A DNA stretch of 64,000 nucleotides, from assembly GCA_035293765.1 (NCBI GenBank), contig DATGMF010000081.1:1-64000 (forward strand), written 5' to 3'. The notes under the pieces are model-generated. The model was not told the DNA's origin and did no database searches. It saw only the letters and a list, made by a program, of their open reading frames with translations. Source of the stretch: DASRHT01 sp035293765 (GTDB lineage: Bacteria > Chloroflexota > Ktedonobacteria > Ktedonobacterales > Ktedonobacteraceae). The position numbers and the translations under genes were made by a program. Below, piece by piece: positions 42,921 to 51,737 of this stretch (position 1 is its first letter; every line of letters starts with the position of its first letter).

Positions 42921-44119
42921 TGCGTAATCTTGAGAGGCATAGAGTGGAAACAGGCCGCATTATTCAGAGGCGTTACCTGCTACAACAATTTGTGAAACAG
43001 GGCCAGGTTTGCGCCGTCTATCAAGGGTTCGATCATGTGTTGCAACGCGCTGTTGCGGTCAAAGTGGTCCCTCCTGAGTACATCCCTGCCTATCGAGCCG
43101 CGATCAAAGCTACCTCTCAGTTCTCACATCCAAATATTGTTGGCATCTACGACGTTCTCGTTGAGAACGATCTTCTGTATTTGGTGCAGGAATTTATCGA
43201 TGGCAGCGATTTTAGCTCGCTGCTACAAACTTCGCTTACCGCTTACCAGGTAGCGGAGATGGGCGCCCAGATGTGCCTGGCGCTGCTCTATGCCGGCGCG
43301 CCATCGCGCAAGGTAAGCCACGGCGATTTAACGCCCGACGCTGTTTTGCGCGACCGCTACGGCACGGTCCGCATTAATAATTTCGCGCTCCCCAGTGATA
43401 TCCAGTATTTTACGGCCTGGAGCGTCATAGGCCGGAGCAGTGATGGCGTCATTCTCGCTAACCGGGAACTGCCCGAGGGCCAGATGACCGAGGAAAGGCG
43501 CGCGGACGATACGCGGGCCGTGGGTCTGTTGCTCTATCAACTGCTCGCAGGCAGGGCGCCAGGAGCAACTACCGTTGAGCCTCCTGCTGATGGGCGATTG
43601 CGCTTTATGCGCAATGTTCCCCCGGAATTGTGCGAGCTCGTCGCACGTTCCATCATCAGACAGCACGCGCAATATATCGCCTCGCCCGACATGCTCTACA
43701 AAGAATTGAAGGCGCTGGCAGAGACGCTTGAACCGCCTCCGCCTCCGGTAACTATCCCGGCAAGCTCACGCCGGGTTGAAGAATTTATGGGTATCCATCA
43801 GTTCTCGCCCGCAGCTCCGACCGGCACGGGGAAATTCGGCGTTCCCGGGCCGGTATCCGAGCCAGGAATGGTGGGCGCAGGCTATTCCGGCTACCGTCCA
43901 GATACGAATGCTCGCCTGGCCGCGACGGAAGCGCCTGTTGTCGGTCAGACCGTACAGGATGTTTCGATGAAGTTGGCCGCAGCACGACAGGCCGCTTATC
44001 CAGTACGAGAGGAGCGACCTCGCCGCATTAATATGCCCGCTCTGCTGGGGATTGGCCTGATGCTTTTCATCCTCTTCTTTATTATCGGCTACTTCCTGGC
44101 CCACGCGGTCTTCCCTTAA
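42920..44119 (+). CDS. Predicted membrane-anchored pseudokinase (Ser/Thr kinase-like)
   Basis: A 399-residue protein. Residues about 15-280 fold as a Hanks-type kinase, with the VAVK lysine (Lys48), helix C and HPNIVGIYDV retained. The glycine loop is reduced to one Gly (KQGQVCAVY), the catalytic loop HRDLKPxN reads HGDLTPDAV (Asp136 kept, Arg and Asn lost), and DFG reads NFA (Asn154). Metal binding and catalysis are thus doubtful. A Pro-rich linker follows, and a single C-terminal membrane helix (about 372-396). It is translationally coupled to the ROK-like gene, so the two probably act together. Confidence 0.75.
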   Translation: MRNLERHRVETGRIIQRRYLLQQFVKQGQVCAVYQGFDHVLQRAVAVKVVPPEYIPAYRAAIKATSQFSHPNIVGIYDVLVENDLLYLVQEFIDGSDFSSLLQTSLTAYQVAEMGAQMCLALLYAGAPSRKVSHGDLTPDAVLRDRYGTVRINNFALPSDIQYFTAWSVIGRSSDGVILANRELPEGQMTEERRADDTRAVGLLLYQLLAGRAPGATTVEPPADGRLRFMRNVPPELCELVARSIIRQHAQYIASPDMLYKELKALAETLEPPPPPVTIPASSRRVEEFMGIHQFSPAAPTGTGKFGVPGPVSEPGMVGAGYSGYRPDTNARLAATEAPVVGQTVQDVSMKLAAARQAAYPVREERPRRINMPALLGIGLMLFILFFIIGYFLAHAVFP

Positions 44120-44143
44120 TAAAGGCTCACCCGTTACCGGCAT

Positions 44144-45103
44144 TTATATGCCCGCTTCAGGCTCCTGCATTTCTCCACAGAGGTAAGCGCGCGCCATATT
44201 TTTGCTATTCCAGGCAAAGCCAACGTTGCCAATGCGATCCACCGTGATCAGGCCGCCTGTACCAGTAGCCTTCGCGCTTAAAATGGCAATAGCTGCCTGT
44301 GCGGCCTCTCTTGCGTTGGACCCACCGGCTACGCACTCTGCCGCACGCCTGGCAATGAGCAGGCGCATGAAATCCTCGCCGTAGCCGGTGCAGGAAACGG
44401 CGGCATGTTCGTCGGCGTAGAAGCCGCAGCCTATCAGCGGGGAATCGCCAACCCTCCCCGGATATTTGTTGAGAAAGCCGCCCGTGGAGGTGGCAGCAGC
44501 CAGGTTGTCGCTCATGTCAATGGCGACTGCGCCAACGGTGCCATGCTTCTTTTCTGTCTCTCCTGCAATAGAACCAGGCTCATCATCCGCGCTCTCCAGC
44601 GTTCGCGAGCCCATTTCACGTCTCAGATAGCGCGGCTCGTCATCCGCTATGCCATGCAGTTTTTTCCAGTTGTTATATTGTCGCTCGGTTAAAAGATCCT
44701 CAAATTTGCAAAGTGAGAGCCCCTGTTCCAGCGCAAACTCCTGCGCCCCCTTGCCTATCAACAGCACATGTGGGCTTTCCAGCACTTTGCGCGCCAGGAT
44801 AATCGGATTTTTTATCAGTTCAACGCCTGCTACCGCGCCAACGCGAAAAGTATGTCCCTCCATCATCCCCGCATCCATCTCTATATTGCCGTCCCGCGTG
44901 AGACAGGAGCCTGTACCGGCGTTATAGTTGGGATTATCTTCAAGCAACTGCACTGCCGCTTCCACCGCATCAAGCGCAGTTCCCCCCGCTTGCAAAATAC
45001 GCCACCCCACCCGCGCTGCTTCTTTGCAGCCCGCCACAGCCAGTTCTCTCCGTTCAGGCGCAATATCGCCAGCTCCACCATGTACGACGATAGCTATTGG
45101 CAT
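44144..45103 (-). CDS. Isoaspartyl peptidase / plant-type L-asparaginase
   Basis: A 319-residue N-terminal nucleophile hydrolase precursor. The autocleavage site and nucleophile are at KKHGTVGAVAIDM (Gly-Thr), with the downstream ATSTGGFLNKYPGRVGDSPLIG and CTGYGEDFMR motifs that bind substrate. The enzyme self-cleaves into two chains and hydrolyses isoaspartyl dipeptides or asparagine. The N-terminal IVVHGGAG motif confirms the family. No partner genes are nearby. Confidence 0.93.
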   Translation of the reverse strand: MPIAIVVHGGAGDIAPERRELAVAGCKEAARVGWRILQAGGTALDAVEAAVQLLEDNPNYNAGTGSCLTRDGNIEMDAGMMEGHTFRVGAVAGVELIKNPIILARKVLESPHVLLIGKGAQEFALEQGLSLCKFEDLLTERQYNNWKKLHGIADDEPRYLRREMGSRTLESADDEPGSIAGETEKKHGTVGAVAIDMSDNLAAATSTGGFLNKYPGRVGDSPLIGCGFYADEHAAVSCTGYGEDFMRLLIARRAAECVAGGSNAREAAQAAIAILSAKATGTGGLITVDRIGNVGFAWNSKNMARAYLCGEMQEPEAGI

Positions 45104-45352
45104 AGTATAGTCTCTCCTGTACGTTATTTGTTAGCAATTGTACCACGAAAGCACTTTCCTCTGGAAACCATCTCTCCCCAGCCCAAAATCTGTCCCTATG
45201 ACCTCTCACTGCACAGTATTACTGTGGCTTAGTTCATAGCAATAAGCATCCCTCTACATTATTATGAGCACATGGAGCAAAAGTGCCCCGAGCAATAGAT
45301 AGATTATTAATCACCATAAAAACCATTCTGCTTTGATCAGGAGCGTATAGAG

Positions 45353-46744
45353 ATGAATATTGCACGCATTCGTTCCAGTGTATTAGTTTTTATCGCCTGT
45401 TGTATGGCGGCCATTCTCGCTGCCTGCGGAACTGCCCCGGTAGGCTCTGGCAACGGCGGACCTGGAGGCGGCACGACTACCGCGACCCCATCCATCCATA
45501 ACTCTACACCGCCCGCCACCGGTCAGACGGTGCCGATGCCACCAACGCAAACAAGCTGTCCGGCGGACGGCACGGCCCGCGCGGCTGTGATGCGACCATT
45601 GGCCCTGGGCGGCCATCAAAATCTGGTCTACATCTATAATGAAGTTCCTCCAAACACCTCAACTTCCTATGGACATTTGAGGCGCTATGATGTCACGACC
45701 GGCCAGAAAAGCGATATTGTGACCAGCGGCCTTTCTATCACGGAGGCTGAAGTCTCTTTCGATGGGCAGTGGGTGTTGTTTTTGAGCCAGCCCGACCCGC
45801 GTGGCGATCCGCAGCACAGCGCGATGCTGCAACTGGTACGCATGGATGGACAGGGGCTACAGACGCTTTATTGTTTCCCTGCCGGTTCCCTCACCACCTT
45901 CTCCGACGACAATAAAGTACGTTTTCCCATCGATGTGCAGTGGTCCAGCGACCAGAAGTCCATTCTGACGACAATGGATGAGCATAATACCACCAGTACT
46001 ATCAGACTGCTCAACGTTGCCAGTGGCACGGTACAGACGGAGATTGCCATCGCGGATGCGCATTATCGTTACAGCGTACTGACCTGGCTCGATAATACCC
46101 GCGCCTATATTATGAAAACTGACAGGTCAGCTTCTTTACCTCCAACCACGCTCTCTATTCTCAATACGGCCACAAATCACGTTGTCGATGGCAGTAGCCT
46201 GTCCCCTGTATTGACGAAACAGCCTGTACTGTTAAGCTCCCTATCAATGGATAGCAGTTTTGATAGCTCAACGCTGTTCGTCGGTTACTGCTTGAAAAAC
46301 GGCCAACCGTTCGCTTCAAGCATCTGGAGCGAGCCTGCGACCGGAGGGACGCAGCAGACAATCGCCCAGCAGGCTGCTACTTCTTGCCTGAATACGTTGC
46401 GCGTCATCTCCAACGATACGCTGTTACTGCTCGTAGAGAACGCGGCCAACGGTAGCGACGTCAATCACCAGATCTGGACCATGAAAACCGATGGCTCCGG
46501 TCAGAAAACGCTGGCGACCTTTCCCTACGGCCCTTCACAACTGGATGATTATAGTTTCAACCGGTTTACGCAGTTTACCTGGTCGAATGTCTCGCGTGAC
46601 GGTAGCATGTACGCCCTGAAAGCTGACAATCTCGGCCTGGGCACGCAGCGCATCCTCATCGGTTCCTTAAACGGTAGCGCCCCAACAGAAATTGCCAGTA
46701 CGGCGCGTGGCGGCGTTGATCTTGTGGGCTGGACCACGATGTAA
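45353..46744 (+). CDS. Lipoprotein with TolB-like beta-propeller
   Basis: A 463-residue exported lipoprotein. The signal peptide ends at lipobox ILAAC (Cys25). A low-complexity Gly/Thr/Pro linker (to about 70) leads to repeated strands of a WD40/TolB-type propeller (RYDVTTGQKSDIV, SFDGQWVLFLSQPD, WTMKTDGSGQKTLATFP). It probably binds partners on the outer face of the membrane. It is monocistronic; the ATG follows CAGGAG. Confidence 0.75.
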   Translation: MNIARIRSSVLVFIACCMAAILAACGTAPVGSGNGGPGGGTTTATPSIHNSTPPATGQTVPMPPTQTSCPADGTARAAVMRPLALGGHQNLVYIYNEVPPNTSTSYGHLRRYDVTTGQKSDIVTSGLSITEAEVSFDGQWVLFLSQPDPRGDPQHSAMLQLVRMDGQGLQTLYCFPAGSLTTFSDDNKVRFPIDVQWSSDQKSILTTMDEHNTTSTIRLLNVASGTVQTEIAIADAHYRYSVLTWLDNTRAYIMKTDRSASLPPTTLSILNTATNHVVDGSSLSPVLTKQPVLLSSLSMDSSFDSSTLFVGYCLKNGQPFASSIWSEPATGGTQQTIAQQAATSCLNTLRVISNDTLLLLVENAANGSDVNHQIWTMKTDGSGQKTLATFPYGPSQLDDYSFNRFTQFTWSNVSRDGSMYALKADNLGLGTQRILIGSLNGSAPTEIASTARGGVDLVGWTTM

Positions 46745-46834
46745 TCTTTCCAGAGCTTGCACAGGCCCGGATAGTGGTTTCCTCTTATCCGGGCTTGTGC
46801 TATTATTGCATTGACAATCCTTTTACATTTTCGC

Positions 46835-46912
46835 TTGACACCTCAGGGTGTGATGCCTATACTACCCTCAAGGGAGGCGGGAACTCATGGCTTCTCAACC
46901 CGCTTGAGGGTA
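46835..46912 (+). promoter_or_regulatory. CoA-transferase operon promoter with inverted repeat
   Basis: A near-consensus promoter: TTGACA (46835-46840), 17 bases, TATACT (46858-46863). A perfect 10-bp inverted repeat, TACCCTCAAG (46863-46872) and CTTGAGGGTA (46903-46912), overlaps the -10 end and expected start point. It looks like a repressor-loop operator or a leader hairpin. Confidence 0.65.
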
Positions 46913-46956
46913 CTGAAATCATACCGGTCGTTTATCTCATAACTAAGGAGACAAGC

Positions 46957-48138
46957 ATGAGCCAGCCTCTCGATGGTATTCGCGTTCTTGATCTATCACG
47001 CCTGCTTCCTGGTGCCTATGCTTCACAAATGCTGGCGGACTTTGGGGCGGATGTTATTAAAGTTGAAGAGCCTGGAACCGGCGATTATGGTCGCTATATG
47101 CCTCCTCTCGGCCCTGGCGGTATGAGCTTCTCTTTTGTGGCAATTAATCGTAACAAACGCAGTATGAGTCTGAATCTAAAAACTCCTCAGGGACGCGAGA
47201 TATTTCTACGCTTGATACGCGAGGCGGACGTTGTGCTGGAGAGCTTTCGACCGGGTGTAATGGAACGCCTGGGCCTGGGTTATGAGCAGTTAAAAGAAGT
47301 CAATCCTGGTATTATTTATTGCGCGATCAGTGGGTATGGGCAGGATGGTCCGTATCGCCTGAGGGCAGGCCACGACCTCAATTATGCAGGATTCGCGGGG
47401 TTGTTGCACTATAATCGTGGGGCGCAGGGGGAGCCAGCCATGCCCGCAACCCAGCTCGGCGACCTGGCGGGCGGCAGCTTTATGTCGGTCATCGGCATCC
47501 TGACCGCGCTGGTGGGGCGCGCTCAGACGGGCGAGGGCCGCATGGTTGACGTTTCGATGACCGAGGGCGTGATGGCGCTGATGCCTCTGATCTCTTCTGC
47601 CTTTCTCAATACCGGCAAAGCGCCTCGCCCCAACCGTTCCGCGCTTGATGGTGGGCTGCCCTGTTATAATATTTATGAGACCAAAGACGGCAAGCATGTT
47701 ACGCTGGCGGCCCTGGAGCCTAAATTCTGGCATACATTCTGCACTCGCGTAGGACACCTGGAGTTGCTACCTTTCCATATGCCGGTCGGCCCTGGCGAGC
47801 GTGAGGAGGCTATGAACGCTTTGCGAACCATCTTCAAGACGAAAACGCGCGACGAATGGGTGGCTGAGATGGCTGATCTCGACACCTGTCTCGGCCCCGT
47901 CTATACCATCGAAGAGGCGCTGGAGGATACGCACGCCCAGGCCCGCGATCTCACCCTGACTAACGGCTGGTCCGATGAGACATTTCGTACTATACAGAGT
48001 TTCCCGCGCATCTCGGGCGTCGAGCAGAAGCAACGTTATGCACCGCCCCTATTAGGCGAACATACAGGAGAGTTGCTACTTGAGGCTGGCTACAGCGATG
48101 GTGAGATAGCACAGTTCAAGGCGGAAGGAATCGTTTGA
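46957..48138 (+). CDS. CaiB/BaiF-family CoA transferase (class III)
   Basis: A 393-residue enzyme that moves CoA between carboxylic acids. Family features are LDLSRLLPGAYASQMLADFG, FGADVIKVEEP, SMSLNLKTPQGREIF, and the catalytic Asp in TQLGDLAGGSFMSVIG. ATG at 46957 follows AAGGAG; a long upstream extension is not coding. It is the first gene of an operon with an M20 peptidase and an aminotransferase (stop/start overlap TGATG), which suggests a pathway degrading an amino acid conjugate. The substrate is unknown. Confidence 0.92.
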   Translation: MSQPLDGIRVLDLSRLLPGAYASQMLADFGADVIKVEEPGTGDYGRYMPPLGPGGMSFSFVAINRNKRSMSLNLKTPQGREIFLRLIREADVVLESFRPGVMERLGLGYEQLKEVNPGIIYCAISGYGQDGPYRLRAGHDLNYAGFAGLLHYNRGAQGEPAMPATQLGDLAGGSFMSVIGILTALVGRAQTGEGRMVDVSMTEGVMALMPLISSAFLNTGKAPRPNRSALDGGLPCYNIYETKDGKHVTLAALEPKFWHTFCTRVGHLELLPFHMPVGPGEREEAMNALRTIFKTKTRDEWVAEMADLDTCLGPVYTIEEALEDTHAQARDLTLTNGWSDETFRTIQSFPRISGVEQKQRYAPPLLGEHTGELLLEAGYSDGEIAQFKAEGIV

Positions 48139-49307
48139 TGAAAAAACATCGTATCGTTGCGCGCGCTGAGCAGATAATGGAGTCTTACCTCGATGATCTG
48201 AAAGCAATCGTCAATATCGACTCCGGCACCTATACGAAAGCTGGCGTTGACCGCGTGGGAGCATACCTGCAAGGGCGTTTTCACGACTTTGGCTTCTCGA
48301 CCTATTTCGATCCGCAACAGGACTACGGTAATCATCTTGTTGCCACCTGGAAGGGCGCTGTCGCCAATGGCCCGCGCATTTTGCTGGTTGGACATATGGA
48401 CACGGTTTTCTCTGATGGAGAGGCCGAACGTCGCCCCTTCAGCATCGGAAAGCGCAACGGCATGAGGATCGCCAAAGGCCCGGGCGTGCTGGATATGAAA
48501 TCGGGTCTGCTGATTGGTATGTACGGCCTGCACCTGCTCATCGAAGCTAACGAAGCCAACGCTCAGAGTATCACATTTATCTGCAATAGTGATGAGGAAG
48601 TTGGCTCTCCCGTCAGCAAGCCGCTGATCCAGGAGCTGGCCGCACAATCCGATGCTGTGATTGTGCTGGAGCCCGGCAGAGCGATTGGCAGCGTGGTCTC
48701 TTCTCGTCGTGGCATTGGCAATTATCGCGTCGAGGTGCGAGGGGTTTCCGCGCACGCAGGAGTCGAGCCGCAGCATGGGCGCAATGCTATTCTCGAACTT
48801 TCTTACCAGGTGCAGGCGCTGCAAGCGTTGAACGGGACTGTTCCCGGCACGACGCTTAATGTTGGCGTTATTCGCGGTGGTGAGCGTACCAACGTGGTGC
48901 CAGATTTCGCCTATTGCGATCTGGACGTGCGTGTCAGCGATACCGAGGGAATTCGGGCAATCGAGGAGGCTATGCGCAAAGTCACCTCAAAGCGTGTGCT
49001 GGATGGCACGCAGATCACGCTCAGCGGCGGGATACGCAGCATGCCTTTTGAACGGAGTGAGCGCAACAGCCGGCTTGTGCAGTTTGCCAAAGAAGCAGGG
49101 AAAGAGCTGGGGCTGAAAATAGAAGATCTTGGTAGCGGTGGAGCTTCGGATGCAAACAACACCTCTGCCGTGGGCACACCAACCATTGATGGGCTCGGAG
49201 CTGGCGGCGGCCTGGCCCATAATCCAGATGAGTACGTTGAGCTTGACTACCTGCCGCTTCGTATTGCGCTCCTTTCCGGCCTTGTACAGCGTATCGGCAC
49301 ACATTGA
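48138..49307 (+). CDS. M20-family metallopeptidase (CPG2-like)
   Basis: A 389-residue two-zinc hydrolase. Metal ligands are visible in LLVGHMDTVF, KGPGVLDMKSG, NSDEEVGS, the catalytic Glu in that same motif, VVLEPGR and the late GGGLAHNPDEYV. The mid-protein lid domain (residues about 190-300, HAGVEPQHGRNAI) is typical. Closest known type is glutamate carboxypeptidase, cleaving N-acyl or folate-like amino acids. It overlaps the CoA-transferase stop and precedes the aminotransferase by 18 bases. Confidence 0.92.
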   Translation: MKKHRIVARAEQIMESYLDDLKAIVNIDSGTYTKAGVDRVGAYLQGRFHDFGFSTYFDPQQDYGNHLVATWKGAVANGPRILLVGHMDTVFSDGEAERRPFSIGKRNGMRIAKGPGVLDMKSGLLIGMYGLHLLIEANEANAQSITFICNSDEEVGSPVSKPLIQELAAQSDAVIVLEPGRAIGSVVSSRRGIGNYRVEVRGVSAHAGVEPQHGRNAILELSYQVQALQALNGTVPGTTLNVGVIRGGERTNVVPDFAYCDLDVRVSDTEGIRAIEEAMRKVTSKRVLDGTQITLSGGIRSMPFERSERNSRLVQFAKEAGKELGLKIEDLGSGGASDANNTSAVGTPTIDGLGAGGGLAHNPDEYVELDYLPLRIALLSGLVQRIGTH

Positions 49308-49325
49308 GCAGAACAGGCAGAACTG

Positions 49326-50528
49326 ATGAAAATAGGAAAAGAGCAAATCTATCAACAGCCGGTGAACGAGATTACCTGGCTGGGTGCTTACGCACAGCAA
49401 CGCCAGGCCGAGGCTGAGGCGCGCGGCGAGGTGCTACCTCCGGCAATACGTTTGCAGATCGGCGAGCCAAGTTTCCGCACGCCCGAGCATATTCGTCAAG
49501 CAGCTATCCGGTCGATTGAATGCGAGCCGCAGACTTACGCGCCCGCCGTGGGCCATCTCTGGTTGCGTGAACTGCTGGCCGAGAAAATCCGGCGCATCAA
49601 CGGCTACGCGGTCGAGCCTGCCCACATTGCCATAACGATGGGCGGCACCGGCGCGCTCCAGGTCGCCCTCATAGCAACGGTGGGGCCGGGTGACGAAGTC
49701 CTGATCCCCGATCCCGGCTGGCCCCTGTATGCCATGCAACTCGCTGCCTGTGGAGCTACCGGCGTACCCTATCCACTCGATCCGCAGGGCGAATGGCTTC
49801 CCGATATAGCGCAGTTAGAGAAACTGGTCACGCCCCGTACTCGCGTCTTGCTGATTAATACGCCGGGCAATCCGACCGGCGCGGTCTTCCCTCGCGAGAT
49901 CGTCTGCTCCCTGCTCGACTTCGCCCGCCGCCATGATCTCTATCTGCTCTCAGATGAATGCTATGACCAGATTATCTTCGAGGGCGAGCATATCAGCCCC
50001 GCCACCATGCTCTCACGCGAAGAGTTCGAGTCCGGTCGCTTCATCGGCGTGTACACGTTCTCCAAGACCTATGCCATGACCGGATGGCGCATCGGCTACT
50101 TGACGACTGGAACTCAGTTGATGAAAACCATCGTCGATGTACTCAATGCCAAATATACTAACATTAGCACGCTGACCCAGAGAGCAGCCGCTGCTGCTCT
50201 GACCGGCCCGCAGGATTGCGTGAGCGAGATGCGCGAGGCATACCAGCGCAGGCGCGACCTGGCCGTGAGTCTGCTCAAAGATGACGGACGCTATATCTAT
50301 ACCCCACATGGAGCTTTCTATGCCCTGATCGATATCAGCAGCCGTAAGGGCGAAGCCCGGCATAGCCGTCAGTTTGCCCTTGATCTATTGCACGAGCGCA
50401 ACGTTGCTGTAGCCGCAGGCAGCGGCTTCGGGTCGGTCGCTCAGGCGAATGTGCGCATCTCGCTGGCAGCATGTGAGGAGGAGATCGAGCGCGGCGTAAG
50501 AGAAATTTGTTCGTTTGCTGATCGATAA
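49326..50528 (+). CDS. PLP-dependent class I/II aminotransferase
   Basis: A 400-residue fold type I enzyme. The motifs INTPGNPTGAVFPRE, LLSDECYDQIIF and FSKTYAMTGWRIGY (PLP-binding Lys) are intact. It matches aspartate aminotransferase-like proteins, subgroup I gamma. The amino acid product of the preceding M20 peptidase is its likely substrate; that is inference from operon order. Confidence 0.92.
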   Translation: MKIGKEQIYQQPVNEITWLGAYAQQRQAEAEARGEVLPPAIRLQIGEPSFRTPEHIRQAAIRSIECEPQTYAPAVGHLWLRELLAEKIRRINGYAVEPAHIAITMGGTGALQVALIATVGPGDEVLIPDPGWPLYAMQLAACGATGVPYPLDPQGEWLPDIAQLEKLVTPRTRVLLINTPGNPTGAVFPREIVCSLLDFARRHDLYLLSDECYDQIIFEGEHISPATMLSREEFESGRFIGVYTFSKTYAMTGWRIGYLTTGTQLMKTIVDVLNAKYTNISTLTQRAAAAALTGPQDCVSEMREAYQRRRDLAVSLLKDDGRYIYTPHGAFYALIDISSRKGEARHSRQFALDLLHERNVAVAAGSGFGSVAQANVRISLAACEEEIERGVREICSFADR

Positions 50529-50533
50529 CAACC

Positions 50534-50563
50534 AGTCATGGAGCGACCGATTGCTCCATGACT
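50534..50563. terminator. Hairpin between convergent genes
   Basis: An exact 11-bp inverted repeat AGTCATGGAGC / GCTCCATGACT with an 8-base loop, six bases after the aminotransferase stop and touching the last base of the reverse-strand methyltransferase gene. Confidence 0.6.
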
Positions 50564-51411
50564 CATTTATAAGCCACCACCCCAAAAGCCTCTTCACGTC
50601 GCACAATGCGGGAAAAGCCTGCCTCTTGCAGCCGTTTCAAAGCTCCTCGCGTCACAGTGCCGCCTGACTTACTGTTCAGATCCCCGATATAGTGGAAGAG
50701 GCGTCCCCCTCGTTTCAATATACGAAAGAGCTGCCGATAAAATGCGCCGGAATAGAGTTCGCCGGCGAGACTAAAAACAGGCGGATCGTGAATGATTCGC
50801 GAGAACGTTTCGTCCTCGAAGGTGGCGACAACCTCATAGGCATCACCCATTATCTGCTTGATTTTGGGATGATCAAAAAGTTCGCGTGACCAGGGATTGA
50901 GCCGGGCGATTGCCTGTGCCCCTGGATCAAGTTCGATGGTGACGACTTCGTCTGCCGTCTTCGCAGCTTCAATAGCCGTATAGCCCAGGCCGGTGGCGGT
51001 ATCCAGCACTCGCCCTGTTACCGGCGCAATGGCCGCGATTTTCTTGCGCGTGTCTTCCATTGGATCGATATCGACGATCCGATGCATGGTAAACCCTGCG
51101 ATCAGCATTGTTGGTGTGTGCTGCGTCGGCATCAGGCTGCACAGGCGATTGGTATATGCAGAGAATACCTGGATCGGCTCTATGTCGTTTTGCTCTACCA
51201 TGAAGCAGGCAGCAGGTGATTTTTTGATTTTCTCGATCATTTGCCAGCTTAGCTGCTCCCCTTGCGCAAATACTATCCCCTCGCTCGTTAGCTCCACTGT
51301 GACTATTGATAGGCCCAGATCAGGCGAAATTGCTGACGATGACAGGCCCTGTTTCCTCGCGGCCAGCAGCGTCTCTGCTTGAATGTATGAAAGGATAATG
51401 GCAGATGGCAT
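50563..51411 (-). CDS. Predicted class I methyltransferase (COG2521-like)
   Basis: A 282-residue protein with an N-terminal domain (1 to about 110) of unknown role and a C-terminal Rossmann methyltransferase: GRVLDTATGLGYTAIEAA (motif I), VVTIELDPGAQ, FSRIIHDPPVFSLAGELY (DPP motif) and LKRGGRLFHYIG. The type resembles the predicted archaeal methyltransferase family COG2521. The DPP motif could point to a nucleic acid or amine substrate, but this is not certain. Alone on its strand. Confidence 0.75.
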   Translation of the reverse strand: MPSAIILSYIQAETLLAARKQGLSSSAISPDLGLSIVTVELTSEGIVFAQGEQLSWQMIEKIKKSPAACFMVEQNDIEPIQVFSAYTNRLCSLMPTQHTPTMLIAGFTMHRIVDIDPMEDTRKKIAAIAPVTGRVLDTATGLGYTAIEAAKTADEVVTIELDPGAQAIARLNPWSRELFDHPKIKQIMGDAYEVVATFEDETFSRIIHDPPVFSLAGELYSGAFYRQLFRILKRGGRLFHYIGDLNSKSGGTVTRGALKRLQEAGFSRIVRREEAFGVVAYK

Positions 51412-51612
51412 ACAGCACGCCCCCTGATATACAAAGTTGTTTTGACCGTGGGTACTGTAGCATACATGCTATATCGGGTCAATGAACAGACTATCTCTCT
51501 TGTACCCAGAAGTACTACTTTTAAACTACATGTTCCAAAATTGCTGAAGAATGCAGACACAAAGAAAGGAGCTTAAAAAGCGGCTGGTTACTTTATCTTC
51601 GCCTTTCTGCCT

Positions 51613-51641
51613 TTGTAACTGCTAGAGTTTCTTTGTATACT
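51613..51641 (+). promoter_or_regulatory. Promoter of secreted paralogue 1
   Basis: TTGTAA (51613-51618), 17 bases, TATACT (51636-51641), about 96 bases before the start. The same block, including the following leader and GAAAGCGAGGCCAATTG ribosome region, recurs before paralogue 2. Confidence 0.6.
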
Positions 51642-51737
51642 ATTAATAGTAATTCTTATGTGCCAAAGGGATTACTGTTTCTTTATGAAGAAAAACTCGT
51701 TGTAAATGTCCTGGTTATTTGAAAGCGAGGCCAATTG

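Noticed and set aside
46863..46912. Known riboswitch in the CoA-transferase leader
   Set aside because: The left arm begins before the expected transcript start, and no conserved riboswitch core is visible.
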